Of a stretch of 64,000 nt of DNA, positions 33,531 through 47,300 are shown piece after piece. Numbering within the stretch: the first letter of the stretch is position 1; each line of letters starts with the position of its first letter. Both the position numbers and the translations under genes were made by a program. The DNA is from Sequoia sempervirens (Eukaryota; Streptophyta; Pinopsida; Cupressales; Cupressaceae): the NCBI GenBank assembly GCA_007258455.2, contig VDFB02193867.1, positions 567,141,742-567,205,741 on the forward strand, written 5' to 3'. Below the pieces are notes generated by a model that searched no databases, had not been told where the DNA came from, and was given only the letters and a program-made list of their open reading frames with translations.

Positions 33531-34320
33531 AGGTAACAATATACCCTAAAACAATGCAACCTATATAACATTAACTATCTCAATGCATTATAACCATCGC
33601 CACAAAAACATGCCTTTCAACAGTGACCCATCTGAAAAACACACAAAACATAGAAAGCTCGTAGTAATAGACCAATTCAAAACCTTCACCAAAAAACATG
33701 AACCATACATGAATCAATATTGGTTTCAACAGCAACCCAAATAGAAAAATTCACCAAAAACACACCAGATTAACTATTTTACAACCATTCACACAAAAAA
33801 GCAAAGCTAAGCAAATGCCTGACCCACACACCACTGACCATGGCACCCAGAGACAACAGGCGACCACTACTGACCAAGCTTACGTGCAACAATCAACAAT
33901 CCCCTTTGTAAAATAACATAAACTATTTTAGAAATACTCGAAAAATGGTTTTTTCAATATGCATCTATTCTCACTTCCTTCAAATACACCTCTTCCCACT
34001 TGCTTTCTCTGCCCTTCGTTCTTTCTCCACTGCTTGCAAAAAATGTGCACACAATTATCCCAACCCACACAACAATCCATGCATGCAAAAAACTCAAAAT
34101 AACTTCCACCCACCTTCACAAAAATTCCACAGCTGATGAATGCACTTGCACCTTCACATAAGCTTTCCCTCCTCACTCACAGCTATCTTGAGCAAGAAGA
34201 TAAACCCATAGACTGGCACCCAACAATGCATTATCAAAAATTGCATAGGCATTCGCTTTGTTTTTCGAGGACTTTAAAGACAAATGCTACTTGCATCATC
34301 ACTACTACACGGAAACCATA
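33531..34320 (+). repeat. direct duplication, second copy
   Basis: Second copy of 32018-32600, about 85-90% similar by eye over the shared 430-bp block. Confidence 0.8.
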
Positions 34321-35385
34321 AACAATTAATGTTGATGCCATTTCGCTGGCCTCCTCTATCATCGTGCCAAACATTTTTTATTTAAAAAAAAAAGTAATCT
34401 GCCATCTTTTCTACGGCATCAGAGACCCCAAAAACTAGGAAGGCTGACGAAAATTTTGACCAAAGTTCATCAAAATGGGAAAACAACCCGCCACCTTTTC
34501 CCAGCTACCGGAAAAGCGCAAAACCGGGAAGGCTGGCGAAAATTCCAAGCAAAGTTCACACAAATAGCCTATCGGCTAATTATATGTAAATTTGCATAAT
34601 TAAATTTAGATTTCAATGTATATACTAGTATATTTCACTTTTTAATACTATTTTTCATTTTTAATTCATCTCTAATTAGAATAACCTTTCAACTTTTAAA
34701 AAAAAAACTTTATTAGAATCAACAATATCTTCACATTCAAAATGTTCTTTTAAATTAACTATAGAATCAATCTAACTCTTTAGTAAACTCAAATTACTAC
34801 CTTAATTAGGAATATCATTTAGAAATTGCTTCCAATATTATTTATTATATATATTCATCTTCAATATGCTTAATAGGATATGGTCTACAAAGTTTTTGTC
34901 CATCATCACTTTGATTAGATCTTGGTTTAGGACTTCTTTTTAAGTCTTCATCAATAGCATCCAAGCATATGTAGACATTTCTCATCATGTTAAACATCAC
35001 CTCAAAGAACTCACTAACATAGAGTACACTATCTCTAGAATCAATCGAATTTTTAGTCAACTTAGACAACTAGCATAATTAAGAATATCAAATCCAATTT
35101 TTTACCAATGATACATATTTCTTTCAACAATCTATTTTTTCATCTTTAATGTGTTTAATAAAAAATGATCTACCAACTTCTTGTTCATTATCACTTTCAT
35201 TACATTTTTTTTAGTATTCTTGATCATTTAAATATTGAAAAATGTATACGTGATCAATATGTTACGACGATAAATTGCTAGAGGTAAATTGTATATGCAA
35301 TGAATATGTCACAACAATAAATTGCTGACAGTGAATTATTGACAATAAATTACTGACAATAAATTGTTGGCAATAAATTTTCCTA
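34321..35385. other. AT-rich spacer, no gene seen
   Basis: Near 34435-34545 a 35-bp phrase ('GGAAGGCTGRCGAAAATT' followed by 'AAAGTTCA') occurs twice in tandem. Nothing else is recognisable. Confidence 0.5.
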
Positions 35386-35790
35386 GTCATATGCATGCCA
35401 CCACAGCGTCCCTTCCTGACCTCTGATTGTAAAATTGTAGGTATATTTATTCCTGAAACTGTCCATTGACTGTTACAATTTTCTGCGCGTTACACTCTTG
35501 TCACACTCTGTGTTGCGATCTGTAACAGCGAAAATAATATAAATTAGTTCAACGATTACTATATCAAGCTTAATATAACGGTTAGGATTTTAAAGAATCG
35601 TTGAAAGAAACTTGCAGTGAAATTCTGTTGGACAAGAGCTGCAGAAACCGCCCTTGGTGTAACGAAAAGTAAACAAAAAAGCGAGTCTATTTTCACCGTG
35701 CTTGACAACCTTGTCATGCTTAATCTGTAGAGCAACGTCACTTAATCTGTAGAGCAGTTTACAAAACCTGAAGCTTAATTTTTTGTTCCC
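35386..35790 (-). pseudogene. truncated laccase relic (5' end)
   Basis: Minus-strand copy of the first part of a laccase gene closely related to the one at 53326-56751. The first exon is recognisable, ATG at 35722-35720: MTRLSSTVKIDSLF, then AVSAALVQQNFT at the signal-peptide end. An intron-1-like stretch with the same flanks follows, then VNGQF joined directly to [20 protein letters not shown]. The residues normally between these, including the HWHG copper site and all of intron 2, are missing, and the copy ends after WWHA. Intron 1 is retained, so this arose by DNA duplication rather than from a processed transcript. The TATA box of the complete gene is not conserved. Confidence 0.88.
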
Positions 35791-36164
35791 CGAAAACATG
35801 ATATTTGTTCTTGACCCGGTCAAATCGTTTAAAAAAAGCAAAAACAATTGCGCTTTCGTAGCAACCTAATTAGAAATTCAATTGGAGTGCCCGTGAGTAG
35901 CACGGTAATGCGAATTGCGGATAGATTGTATCATACCAATTTTATTTTTTAGACATTTGTAATTGTAATTGTGCCCGGGCACAGACGCTTTGCTTAGGTG
36001 AAACCTGGAAACCTTTTTTTTTCTATATTGATCAATGCAAGCTACAAAGAACAAGACACCCAAAGGACTGATATAAAGAATAGATATGAATAGGGTTAAC
36101 CCTATCTGGAAACTTGCGAAAAGGTGGTGTACAAAATGTATTGGCAAATCACATCGTCAGTATG

Positions 36165-36480
36165 ATTTCACTCAATATACGTGAGTTAGTTTGAGCGACT
36201 TTGGTTTCAGACTGGCTCACTTGGAAGAGAAAATACCTTTGGGCTCTCAATATACGCGAGTGACTTTGACGACTTTGGTTTCAGACTGGCTCACTTGCAA
36301 GAGAAAATACCTTTGGGCAAATCCTAATAATAGTAATGTAGAGGCTACCATAGCTGCTCTAGAAACTTAGCAGAAAATTAACATTTATAGGGGTCAAGGA
36401 GTTAAAATCAAGGTCAGACATTAGAAAATTGACATGTATAGGGGTCAAGGAGCTAAAATCAAGGCCAGACATCATTGGGA
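36165..36480 (+). repeat. two small tandem duplications
   Basis: A unit of about 75 bp ending 'AGAGAAAATACCTTTGGGC' occurs twice at about 36165-36318. A unit of about 57 bp containing 'TAGGGGTCAAGGAG' occurs twice at about 36368-36475. The second pair overlaps the first recognisable LINE sequence. Confidence 0.8.
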
Positions 36481-37428
36481 TAAGGAGGGTAATAGAGGTT
36501 CTAAGTATTTTTTCAATTATTTAAATTATAAACATCACATAGAGTATATTGGAGCAATTCAAGATGATTTGGGATGTGTTGGGGTGTGTTCATACTAATC
36601 TTCAAGAGGTTAAGTGTTTATTTCAGAAATTTTATGAGAACCTCTTTAAGGAAGACCACCTTTGGTTTGACACACAACCAATTTTGGAAGAAATGGTCAA
36701 AAATGTTATTCCTGAAAAGGTTGATATTGATTATAGTCGGTTTATGGACAGAGAGTTATCTATGGAGGACCTTGAACATGTTTTTTTTTCAATTCCTCAT
36801 AACAAAAGTACTAGGGTTGATGGGTTCTCAGCGTAATTTTATCAAACAATGTGACAATATATTAAAGATGACTTTTATCTTGTTTACCTAGAGGCTTTAG
36901 AGCATGGTTCTTTACATCACAATATTAATAAAGGGATTATTAAGCTTCTCCCGAAAGGGAAGAATGGAGATACTATTTTTGGATGGTGACCTATCATGTT
37001 GATTAACACCTCATATAAAATTATTGCTAAAGATATTGCTACTAGAATTAAACTGGTGACAAAGTTGATTGTTAGGCCAAAACAAATTGGGTTCCTTGGT
37101 GGGAGGTTTATTCTTGATAACATCATTCTTACTCGAGAAACGATTGAATGGGCTCAACAATCAAGACAAAATGCTTTATTCGTAAAGATTGATTTTGATA
37201 AAGCTTACAATAGAATGTGTAGGAGATTTATTCTTAAAATGCTTCAATGGTTGGCTTTTAGACCTAAAATATGTAATCATTTCCAAATTCTTTTCATTGA
37301 TGCTAATGTGCAGTTGGTTGTAAACAAAGAGTTATCGGGAACCTTTCCCTTGAAATGTTCAATTAGACAAGGTTGTTTGTTGTCATCTTTCTTTATATCC
37401 TTACTACTAATGTTCTTGGGTATATTTT
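36400..37428 (+). pseudogene. L1-type LINE reverse transcriptase, 5' part
   Basis: Plus-strand relic of a non-LTR retrotransposon RT. Landmarks are WDKEGNRGSKYFFNYL, the KGIIKLLPKGKNGD and W-PIMLINTSYKI region, FLGGRFILDNIIL, NALFVKIDFDKAYNR and IRQGCLLSSFF. These are the palm and finger motifs of plant L1 elements, with frameshifts (near 36560 and 36840) and stops. The sequence stops at 37428, where an LTR element is inserted, and resumes at 48482. Confidence 0.88.
37424..37428. repeat. target-site duplication ATTTT, left copy
   Basis: ATTTT precedes the TGTAACATCCC LTR start and recurs at 48477-48481 after the GTGTAACA end. Confidence 0.85.
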
Positions 37429-40400
37429 TGTAACATCCCTCTTCTAAATACTCAAGTAATCTCAAGAATTTACTAGAAGGTAAATAAACTTAGTAAACAT
37501 GAGAGAGAATTTTTTATTTTATTTTTAATTAAAACATTTGTATAAGCACAAAAATAAAGTACAACAGTACAAATTTTCTAGATAGATTCAAATTTGAATT
37601 CACATATAACTGCAACCAGAATCAAGAGAATTATGTTACACCATAACATAAAGAATAGTTTTACCTCATAGGTTGATTGCCATAAACCATAACATGGAGT
37701 TCACTGCATATGGAATGTTGATGTCGAACTTCACGAGACTCGGTGAGTCTTCTGCTTCAGAGGGAGAGCATCATCCTAGTGCTTTTCCTCCAACCGCAGA
37801 CTCAAGTGGTCCCCTGCACACTTCCTAACTGGAAGCACCTTGGCCCTTCATGAAGGCTATAGATATAAGGAACTATCAAGTTTCACCATCTGAGTCCTAG
37901 TGATGTGTCCAACAATACTCAATCGACCATACAACTCTAGATCCCTTCTAGCTAAGTAATGATCTTTCTGATACGTCATTCCATCTAGGCACACACCTCT
38001 GACTCGTCTGAGAAAAATATCTCATACTATAGTTTTTCTTACTTTATTTGGTATTCTAGACACAACTAGTCTATACAGAAAAATCCATTCTAGCCAATCT
38101 GACTTGGAATAATCCTTAGTCTAGGATATTCAATCAATGTAAAGTCTTAAGGATTTCAACCTTTTAAAAGTCCCTTATTGCATCCTTGCAATATCTAGGG
38201 CTTATGACTTCCTGTCATTTTACTCTCAAGATTCAATACCCAGCATCTTGATGTGTTAAATCGAGTTTTGACATTATCGTAGAATCTCTTAAGGTATTAT
38301 AAAGACTCCCTGCCTTGTTCTATGGTTTATCGACCTTTCATTGTCAATCACTATACATACATATATACAATGTCATATTTGACATAAGCATTACATATTT
38401 CCTATATCCTCCTTGTTCAATACTAGGGTTTATCTTCTCTAGCCCAACACATGGAAATATCAACATCCTTGATTTTCCAAGGGGAATAACATAATTGTAA
38501 CAAATCATAAGGACCAATGCTTTTAGTCTTTCCTAGACCACTTGGCATTGTTTAAGTTCACACTATACGTACATGAACAAACATAGTTTCCAAGGTATAC
38601 CCTCACCAATATAATATCAAGAGTATACTAACATTTCATATCAATGATCTTGATCTAAGTTAATCTTTCAAGCCTTAAAAGGATTTGAATTATAAAAGAT
38701 AATAACCTATTTGTGACCCCTTGGTCTATTTTAGTCTACTGACTTTCTACATAGGTTAAGTTATGAACTCATATATAACTTCCTTTATTACTTAAACATT
38801 TATCAATCACTATAGTTTACCACCATCATATTAAATTAAGTTATGAATCTCTCCTTTTGTCTCACCTTGAGGTAAAGCATTAGCGATACCCAATCTTGGG
38901 CTATCTTCATCTTTTGTGCACTTAGCACTAACATAAGTTCTATTGAACAAGAACTATGAGATTTTCATCCTTGCATTTCCTAGTTTACTCCCTCTCTCAA
39001 GATAACATAACATAAGTGATAGTCATTAATAGAAAGGCTATTTAAATGTCCACATCCTTGGCTCGCCTATTCTCCTGGTTTAATTTACAAAGACATGCAA
39101 GACTCAATTTCGCATGAGGAACATATGAAGAAGATAACACTCCTCTACTTCATTATAAGACAAGCTTTCTCAAGCTTGGTTAAATGTCCAAACTCGACTA
39201 TGCCAAGGAGGGTTTGAGGTATCATACTAGATCTACCTTTAAGCATCTAAATCATTCCAAGGCAATCAAGAATTAAACTTTCTCATCATGGAGATTTAAA
39301 GAAATCTAATAATGATTCATTAATGAGTTGGGTTAAGGAATAACTATCACATTACCAGTTTTAATAATCCATTATCTACATAGCGTATATATATGCATAC
39401 GTACAAGGAAAAGACTATTCCCATACTAAAGAGAAGAAAGACTACTTACCTTTAAGATAGCTATTTGGATATTTAGCTTACATGGCTAGATCTTTTCCAA
39501 TTGCCTGAAGAATATTTGCCATTTTCTGAACTAGCTGTTCTTATCCTCTTAGTTTCCCTCCAAGAAAAATCACCTCATAGAACGAGTGCCATAGCAAGAT
39601 TACAATGGATCAAATAATTTAAGATGTATTTCTTGCTTCCAGATTTGATATTTACTATCACGATGCCAACTGCCAAAAGAGAAAAGATGTACAGGTTCTT
39701 TGAGCTCATAGTAGATGTTTATGTTAATGAAGGTCATAGTATATTTACTGAACCATGCTTGAAAGATATAGGCCTTCATAAAGACCAGCAACGGCCACTC
39801 AAGGCTCTGAGTGGATCCAAATACTATTTAGAGCATGAGGATTTACTTCTCTTTACTGCCTCAGACCCCAAACTATTAGTTTCAGACGTTAACTCATGTA
39901 TTGAGATGTAGATATAGACGCCATGCTTCTAGCATATGTTGTGCTTCATATCTCCTAAAATGCTTCCCTCCCTAAAGTTACCACGCTCCTAACATTTCCC
40001 AAAGCTAGCAACTGATTACCAATGCAGTTCAGTGGGTGAGAGTGATATTTCTCCCCCCCCCCTGAGATAGTTCTTCCCGATCCCCCCTATACTTTGTGGT
40101 TGCACTCATTCTCCCTCCATTCCCCCGTAAATGGGAACACTTCCCATTTTTATAATCACCATGACTGTGAAAAAGCGGATAGACCATCTTTTAAAATTTA
40201 GCATTGAAGTGCATAAAAATTACCTCCCCACTCTCTCTTTGTCGCTTCCAAAACTACCCTCCTGAATTAGCAAGAAACCGTTAAAGAAACAGTTGCCAAG
40301 AATTTTATCTCCCGCATCAGAAAGAGGTTACCACAACGTGGGACAAATAATCTTTCCATAATAAATGGGCATGCCATCATTGGAGAAAGATAAGTTCGGT

Positions 40401-41599
40401 CAAATATGCCAAAATTCGCTACTACCATAACCATTATATCACTGATATTAGCATAAAGGTATTAACTATATATATATATAACTTTCACCCCTTAATGCCA
40501 TGCCACGGCCTATGGAGTTTGCATAAGGTATATAAACTATGCAATACACATAAACATAAAAGTTAAAGCCATTACCAAAGATTCTACAAGTTGAACCATT
40601 TCATCAAAGCAATATTGCTCTTGTTTAAATAACAGTTGGATCCTATCGCTTAACTCTCGACTTATGCAGCCGTTGCCAATTTTCAACATATAATTTAACA
40701 TAATAATACTTTAAGAAATAATAACATCATGGGAAATGTTGACGACATAGATCGTTACATCGTCTAACCAGTATATTCGTCAAATGAACGAACTCAATGA
40801 TGATCATAAATGATCAACATCCATATGTAATATCATAATGAGAGTCATTAAGTTAAAGCATTTAAATATTGAACATATATAGATGACAATCATTTAGAAA
40901 TTAAGAGTTGGTAATACAATCTTACACGATCGATGACGTTGATCTTATGTCGTCTCTCTGGCGTATTCACTCCTTAAAACGAACTCAAGGATGATCATCA
41001 AAATGACTTCCTTTTGCAAGGAATCAGGTTATAATATTAGTTCCATGACCTAATAAGCCAATTCAAACTATTATAAAGAAAAAAAGACAAAATGAACAAC
41101 CACTTACGCAATTGAGGTCACAGCGTAAACTCGTTTACGACATAAGAAGCAACGTGCTCAATAGAAAATTGTCTCAGTTGGAAAACAACTAATGTTCAAC
41201 CTTGATGATGTCACTATCCCCAAAATGACTAGGTTGACTTTAAGCAACTAGAATAGACTTAAGATGGTGACAACCTGTTCTATTCCTTGTATCTATTACC
41301 TTCTCTCTGATGAAGCTCTCCCTCCCTTTTTCGGAGGGTGGAAACCTATTTCCTGAATGCAAACTGCAATCAACAACACAAGATTAGTGTTTCAGTAATC
41401 ATTTTCATAATCCTCATGAGATCATCACATCTTGAAAAATTTTAAGCACATGTCAAATTTTAGTCAAATAAACATAACTCATGAAAACATTGATTTTTCT
41501 AGCCATTTTAACTAAACATCAAATCATTGAACATGCATAATCATCTACTAATTACTTCAAAGTAAAAAGTAAAACATAGTTAAAGTTAGGGGTGTAACA
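37429..41599 (-). repeat. left LTR (3' LTR), 4171 bp
   Basis: Starts TGTAACATCCC and ends GGGGTGTAACA in plus orientation. Scattered frames in it, such as 39624-39911, are not kept in the partner LTR and are not taken as genes. Confidence 0.92.
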
Positions 41600-41617
41600 T
41601 ATCTGCCCCCATAAGAG
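41600..41617 (-). other. polypurine tract candidate
   Basis: Minus strand reads CTTATGGGGGCAGATA directly before the 3' LTR start TGTTACACCCC. It is short and imperfect but in the right place. Confidence 0.55.
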
Positions 41618-44293
41618 TCATCATCCTCGACGATCATATGCCTTTGAAACCTTATAAGACAAGACTTTTGTTTACCTCTCTGGTTGTTGGTCCCATTGGA
41701 CCTTGCATTGAAGAAGGTCGATCATGACCACTTCCTGGTCCTATGCCTGTAAAACATTCTCAGAATATATAATTATCATTTGTTATATACTTTCCAAATA
41801 TAATTCATAAAAAGCATTATACCTCCTGGTAATAGCTGATAATAAAATGATTTTGTAATCAATCGAATTGGTAACTTTGAGAATTTTGAAGAGTCCTTTA
41901 TATCTAGGAAATTTTGGTTAGGAATGCATTCCTTATTTTATGAAACTTGCCTTCTCTAGCCAAGATTTATGTTAGTGCATGATTGGCTTTTACTTAACTT
42001 TTCTATCTAACATTAGCTTCCACCAATCTTTCTGTTTGGTTTGATTTGTTTATCAATTTCTAACAACATTTATGGACTACTGCTAATCCTATCTTCTATG
42101 GGTTTGGCATCTTTTCTATCCAATGTTTCAAATGGAGTCATCCTAATAGCATAATTATAGAAATTGTTGCCTCAAACTCCATAATAGATGGATACTCTTT
42201 CTACTTGTAGCAATCAACTACTCTTACATAGTTTTACCAAGAGAATGATAACAAAGGTTAACAACATTAAATATGTAAGGTGTCACTATTCATCAAGCAA
42301 GATACATAAAATAGCATCAACCTTTACTTTTCTAGCTGAAAAGGTTATTCATCAAGTACCAATTTCATTTATTTCAGGCATCATTAAAATAAGTTGATAA
42401 GTAAATACAAGAGAAAGGATGAGAATTCCTTTCCTAGTTCAACTGTCCTCCAAGACTTGACATGCCACTGAAAAGAGGGAATGCATCACTTGGCTATTGT
42501 TCCTTCCAACCACAGACTTAAGTTGTTCCTCCGCACACTTCCTAATTGGAAGCAGTCCTACCTTTCGATGAGAGGTTGTGTTGGAAACCCTCAAAGTTGC
42601 CATCTGAGCTCTGGTGTGTACCCCCACTTAACCAACTCTATTGCACTGCTAAGGATACCCTCCTACTAAGTACGACAACTCTGGTTAGCTAAGTGTCTAG
42701 AGTACTGTGAACTGACAAGTGCACACCGTGGCAACGACACTCACTATGGCCATAGTTTTATATACATATGCTTTGCAATCCACGTAGTAATGGTTCACCA
42801 CCCTGCTCGACTTGGAGAGACTATTCACTTGGGCTTACTAGACTACCTATCCACCCACATACCATAACACAAGGTTCCAAAAGTAATATCTGCATAAGAC
42901 CTCCTTCAGATAACTTAAAGATCAATTATATAACCCTAAAAGGGTTCATAACCAATTCCTTTCCATTCAAGGTTTCTTTCATCTGTAAAGCTAAGGACAT
43001 ATCAGGTGCTTTGTTACAATTTACTTCCTTACACAATTCCATCAGAGGCCACCCAGGACATGATAGAGAAGAACATTAAATAAAACATAGTGAACAACCA
43101 AAAAGTTCTTGTATAGCCACCACAAAAATCAACTCTACATCGAAATATAAGTAGTTTTTTTTTAATTTCAACAATAAATCAAAGAATGAACTCTTTTCCA
43201 ACAATAAATCAAATCTTGACCAATCGGTCATAAGATAAACAATCTTCAAAATTCGGTCGCTAGACTATTTTGAAATACAAAATAAAACAATGACAATCCT
43301 TGCTAGTATTAAATAGGAATTTTACCAAAAATCCAAGGGAGTGTCACAATCTAGAAGAACACTATTAATGCACTACGTGACTTGACTAAGTCACTACAAG
43401 GGAGTAAATTGATACAATGTATTCATATTTTCCAAAAGCTTACAATGGTGTAGAGATTGCGTTACAAGCACATGAACAATAAGTCCCTTAAGACTTCCAT
43501 TATGCCTAAAATTTTGCAAATAAAGGGTTATATCATATTCACTCATATTTCCTGGAGTGTCTATCATTCACCTGTTAGATGATATCATAAGATCATTTTA
43601 TACAAAGATTAAAATTGGAACACAAACTTCTTTTCTTTGTTTTACATTATAAAACTCTATTCAAGTTACTTCACTGAATATGTTACTTGTTAAAACTTTA
43701 ACAATTTGACTAAATATCTCGATGATGATTACATTCACCAATGAGGTTGTACTTTCTAGCTCTAACAAAAGGCAATTAATTAGTTCTCAAGCTTTAATGA
43801 TCCATTTATTCCACTTGGCTCATTCCATGCCATCTAGAAATTAGACTACAACCATCTTTGCTAGGTGTAGTTGATATAGTTTCAAGGATTTACAACACTC
43901 AGATGACCCTACACCTGGTTGATTACTTCTGAATCTTCCCATCACTAGGTTCTTGAGAATTAAGATTGATCTTGAATTCATATAGACACTGCTCTACCCA
44001 AGCTCTTAGTCTGGTTAGCAATCGACCAAGGTTTTAATACCTTCCTGGTCAAGTCTCGAATTCTTCCCACTATGCAACCTTAGTAGAATTATTTTTCTCT
44101 TAGAGTTTTAACTCCTTAGTAGGTTTTCTTTTAGCCATTGACTTGGTTAAGTGCTAGGAAGATAGTCTTCCAGACATCTTCCTTGGTTTTTATCTATGCC
44201 ATTCTGGCATAAAACCAATTTTAACCTTAGCCAATCTACTAGATGTTGAAAAAAAAAATCTTGTAATGAGCTCATAAGTCCATGTGTTGAACC
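41618..44293 (-). other. degenerate interior of the non-autonomous element
   Basis: No intact frame. Near 41850-42150 the minus strand carries short integrase-like remnants. 42460-42640 resembles part of the element's own LTR. The rest is unrecognised AT-rich sequence. Confidence 0.55.
42460..42640 (+). repeat. diverged LTR-like segment inside the interior
   Basis: Shares with LTR positions about 37765-37900 the phrases CCAACCRCAGACTYAAGT, GCACACTTCCTAAYTGGAAGC and CCATCTGAG in the same order, but is far more diverged than the two LTRs are from each other. Confidence 0.7.
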
Positions 44294-44311
44294 CGATTAG
44301 CTCTGATACCA
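44294..44311 (-). other. primer-binding site, initiator tRNA-Met
   Basis: Two bases inside the right LTR the minus strand reads TGGTATCAGAGCTAATCG. The first 12 bases are the standard plant iMet primer site. Confidence 0.88.
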
Positions 44312-44313
44312 TA

Positions 44314-47300
44314 TGTAACATCCCTCTTCTAAATACTCAAGTAATCTCGACAATTTACTAGAAGGTAAATAAACTTAGTAAACATGAGAGATAATTTTTA
44401 TTTTTATTTTTAATTAAAATATTTGTATAAGCACAAAAATAAAGTACAACAGTACAACTTGTCTAGATAAACTCAAATTTGAATTCACATATAATTGCAA
44501 CCAGAATCAAGAGAATTATGTTACACCATAACATAAAGAATAGTTTTACCTCATAGGTTGATTGCCATAAACCATAACATGGAGTTCACTGCATCTGGAA
44601 TGTTGATGTCAAAATTCACAAGACTCGGTGAGTCTTCTGCTTCAGAGGGAGAGCATCATCCTAGTGCTTTTCCTCCAACCACGGACTCAAGTGGTCCCCT
44701 ACACAATTTCTAACTGGAAGCGCCCCGACCCTTCATGAAGGGTATAGATGTAAGGAACTGTCAAGTTTCACCATCTGAGTCCTAGTGATGTGTCCTACAA
44801 TACTCAATCGACCATACAACTCTAGATCCGTTCTAGCTAAGTAACAATTTTTCTGATTGGCCGTTCCATCTAGACACACACCTCTGACTCGTCTTAGAAA
44901 ACTATCTCATCCTATAGTTTTTCTTACTTTATTTGGTATTCTAGACACAACTAGTCTGTATAGAAAAATCCATTCTAGCGAATCTGACTTAGAAATAATC
45001 CTTAGCCTAGGATATTCAATCAATATAAAGTCTTAAGGATTTCAACCTTTTAAAAGTCCCTTATTGCATCCTTGCAATATCTAGGGTTTATGACTTCCTG
45101 TCATTTTACTCTCAAGATTCAATACCCAACATCTTGATGTGTTAAATCGAGTTTTGACATTATCATAGAATCTCTTAAGGTATTATAAAGACTCCCTGCC
45201 TTGTTCTATGGTTTATCGACCTTTCATTGTTAATCAATATACATACATATATACAATGTCATATTTGACATAAGCATTACATATTTCCTATATCCTCCTT
45301 GTTCAATACTAGGGTTTAGCTTCTCTAGCCCAACACATGGAAATATCAACATCCTTGATTTTCCAAGTGGAATAACATAACTGTAACAAATCATAAGGAC
45401 CAATGCTTTTAGTCTTTCCTAGACCGCTTGGCATTGTTTGAGTTCACACTATACATACATGAACAAACATAGTTTCCAAGGTATACCCTCACTAATATAA
45501 TATCAAGAGTATACTAACATTTCATATCAATGATCTTGATCTAAGTTAATCTTTCAAGCCCTAAAAAGATTTGACTTATAAAAGATAATGACCTATTTTT
45601 GACCCCTTGGTCTATTTGAGTCTACTGACTTTCTACATAGGTTAAGTTATGAACTCATATATAACTTCCTTTATTACTTAAACATTTATCAATCACTATA
45701 GTTTACCACCATCATATTGAATTAAGTTATGAATCTCTCCTTTTGTCTCACCTTGAGGTAAAGCGTTCCAGCAATTGCCAATCTTGGGATATCTTCGTCT
45801 TTTGTGCACTTAGCACTAACATAAGTTTTATTGAACAAGAACTATGAGATTTTCATTCTTGCATTGCCTAGTTTACTCCCTCTCTCGAGATAACATAACA
45901 TAAGTGATAGTCCTTAATAGAAAGGCTATTTAAATGTCCACATCCTTGGCTCACCTATTCTCTTGGTTTAATTTACAAAGACATGCAAGACTCAATTTTT
46001 TATGAGGAACATATGAAGAAGATAACACTCCTCTACTTCATTATAAGAGAAGCTTTCTCAAGCTTGGTTAAATGTCCAAACTCGACTATGCCAAGGAGGG
46101 TTTGAGGTATCATACTAGATATACCTATAAGCATCTAAATCATTCCAAAGCAATCAAGAATTAAACTTTCTTATCATGGAGATTTAAAGAAATCTAATAA
46201 TGAATCATGAATGAGTTGGGTTAAGGCATAACTATCACATTACCAGTTTTAATAAACCATTATCTACACAGCGTATATATGCATATGTTCAAGGAAAAGA
46301 CTATTCCCATACTAACGAGAATAAAGACTACTTACCTTTAAGATATCTATTTGGATATTTAGCTTACATGGCCAGATCTTTGCCAATTGCCTAAAGAATA
46401 TTTGCCAATTTTTGAACTAGTTGTTCTTATCCTCTTACTTTCCCTCCAAGAAAAATCACCTCATAGAACGAGGGTCATAGCAAGATTACAATGGATAAAA
46501 TCATTGAAGATGTATTTCTTGCTTTTGGATTTGATATTTACTATCATGATGCCAACTGCCAAAAGAGAAAAGATGTATAGGTTCTTTGAGCTCATAGTAG
46601 AGGTTTATGCTAATGAAGGTCGTAGTATATTTACTAAACGATGCTTGAAAGATATAGGCCTTCATAAAGACCAGCAACGGCCACTCAAGGCTCCGAGTGG
46701 ATCCAAATAATATTTAGAGCATGAGGATTTACTTCCCTTTATTGCCTCACACCCCAAACTATTAGTTTCAGATGTTAACTCATGTATTGACATGTAGATA
46801 CGGACGCCATGCTTCCAACATATGATGTGCTTGATATCTCCTAAAATGCTTCCCTCCCTAAAGTTACCACTCTCCTGGCATTTCCCAAAGCTAGCAAGTG
46901 ATTACCAATGCAGTTCAGTGGATGAGAGTGATGTTTCTCCCCCCCTGAGATAGTTCTTCCCGGTCCCTCCTATACACTTGGGTTGCACTCGTTCTCCCTC
47001 CATTCCCCCGTAAATGGAGACGTTTCCCATTTTTATACTCACCATGACTGTGAAACAGATGATAGACCATCCTTTAAAATTTAGCACCAAAGTGCATAAA
47101 AATTACCTCCCCACTCTCTCTCTGTCGCTTCCAAAACTACCCTCCTGAATTAGCAAGAAACCATTAAAGAAATGGTTGCCAAGAGTTTTATCTCCTGCAC
47201 GAGAAAGAGGTTACCACAACGTGGGACCAATAATCTTTCCATAATAAATGGGCACGCCATCATTGGAGAAAGATAAGTTTGGTCAAATATGCCAAAATTC

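Noticed and set aside
39624..39911. Small frame in the left LTR of the non-autonomous element, partly seen at 46387-46710
   Set aside because: The frame is broken differently in the partner LTR and has no known motif.
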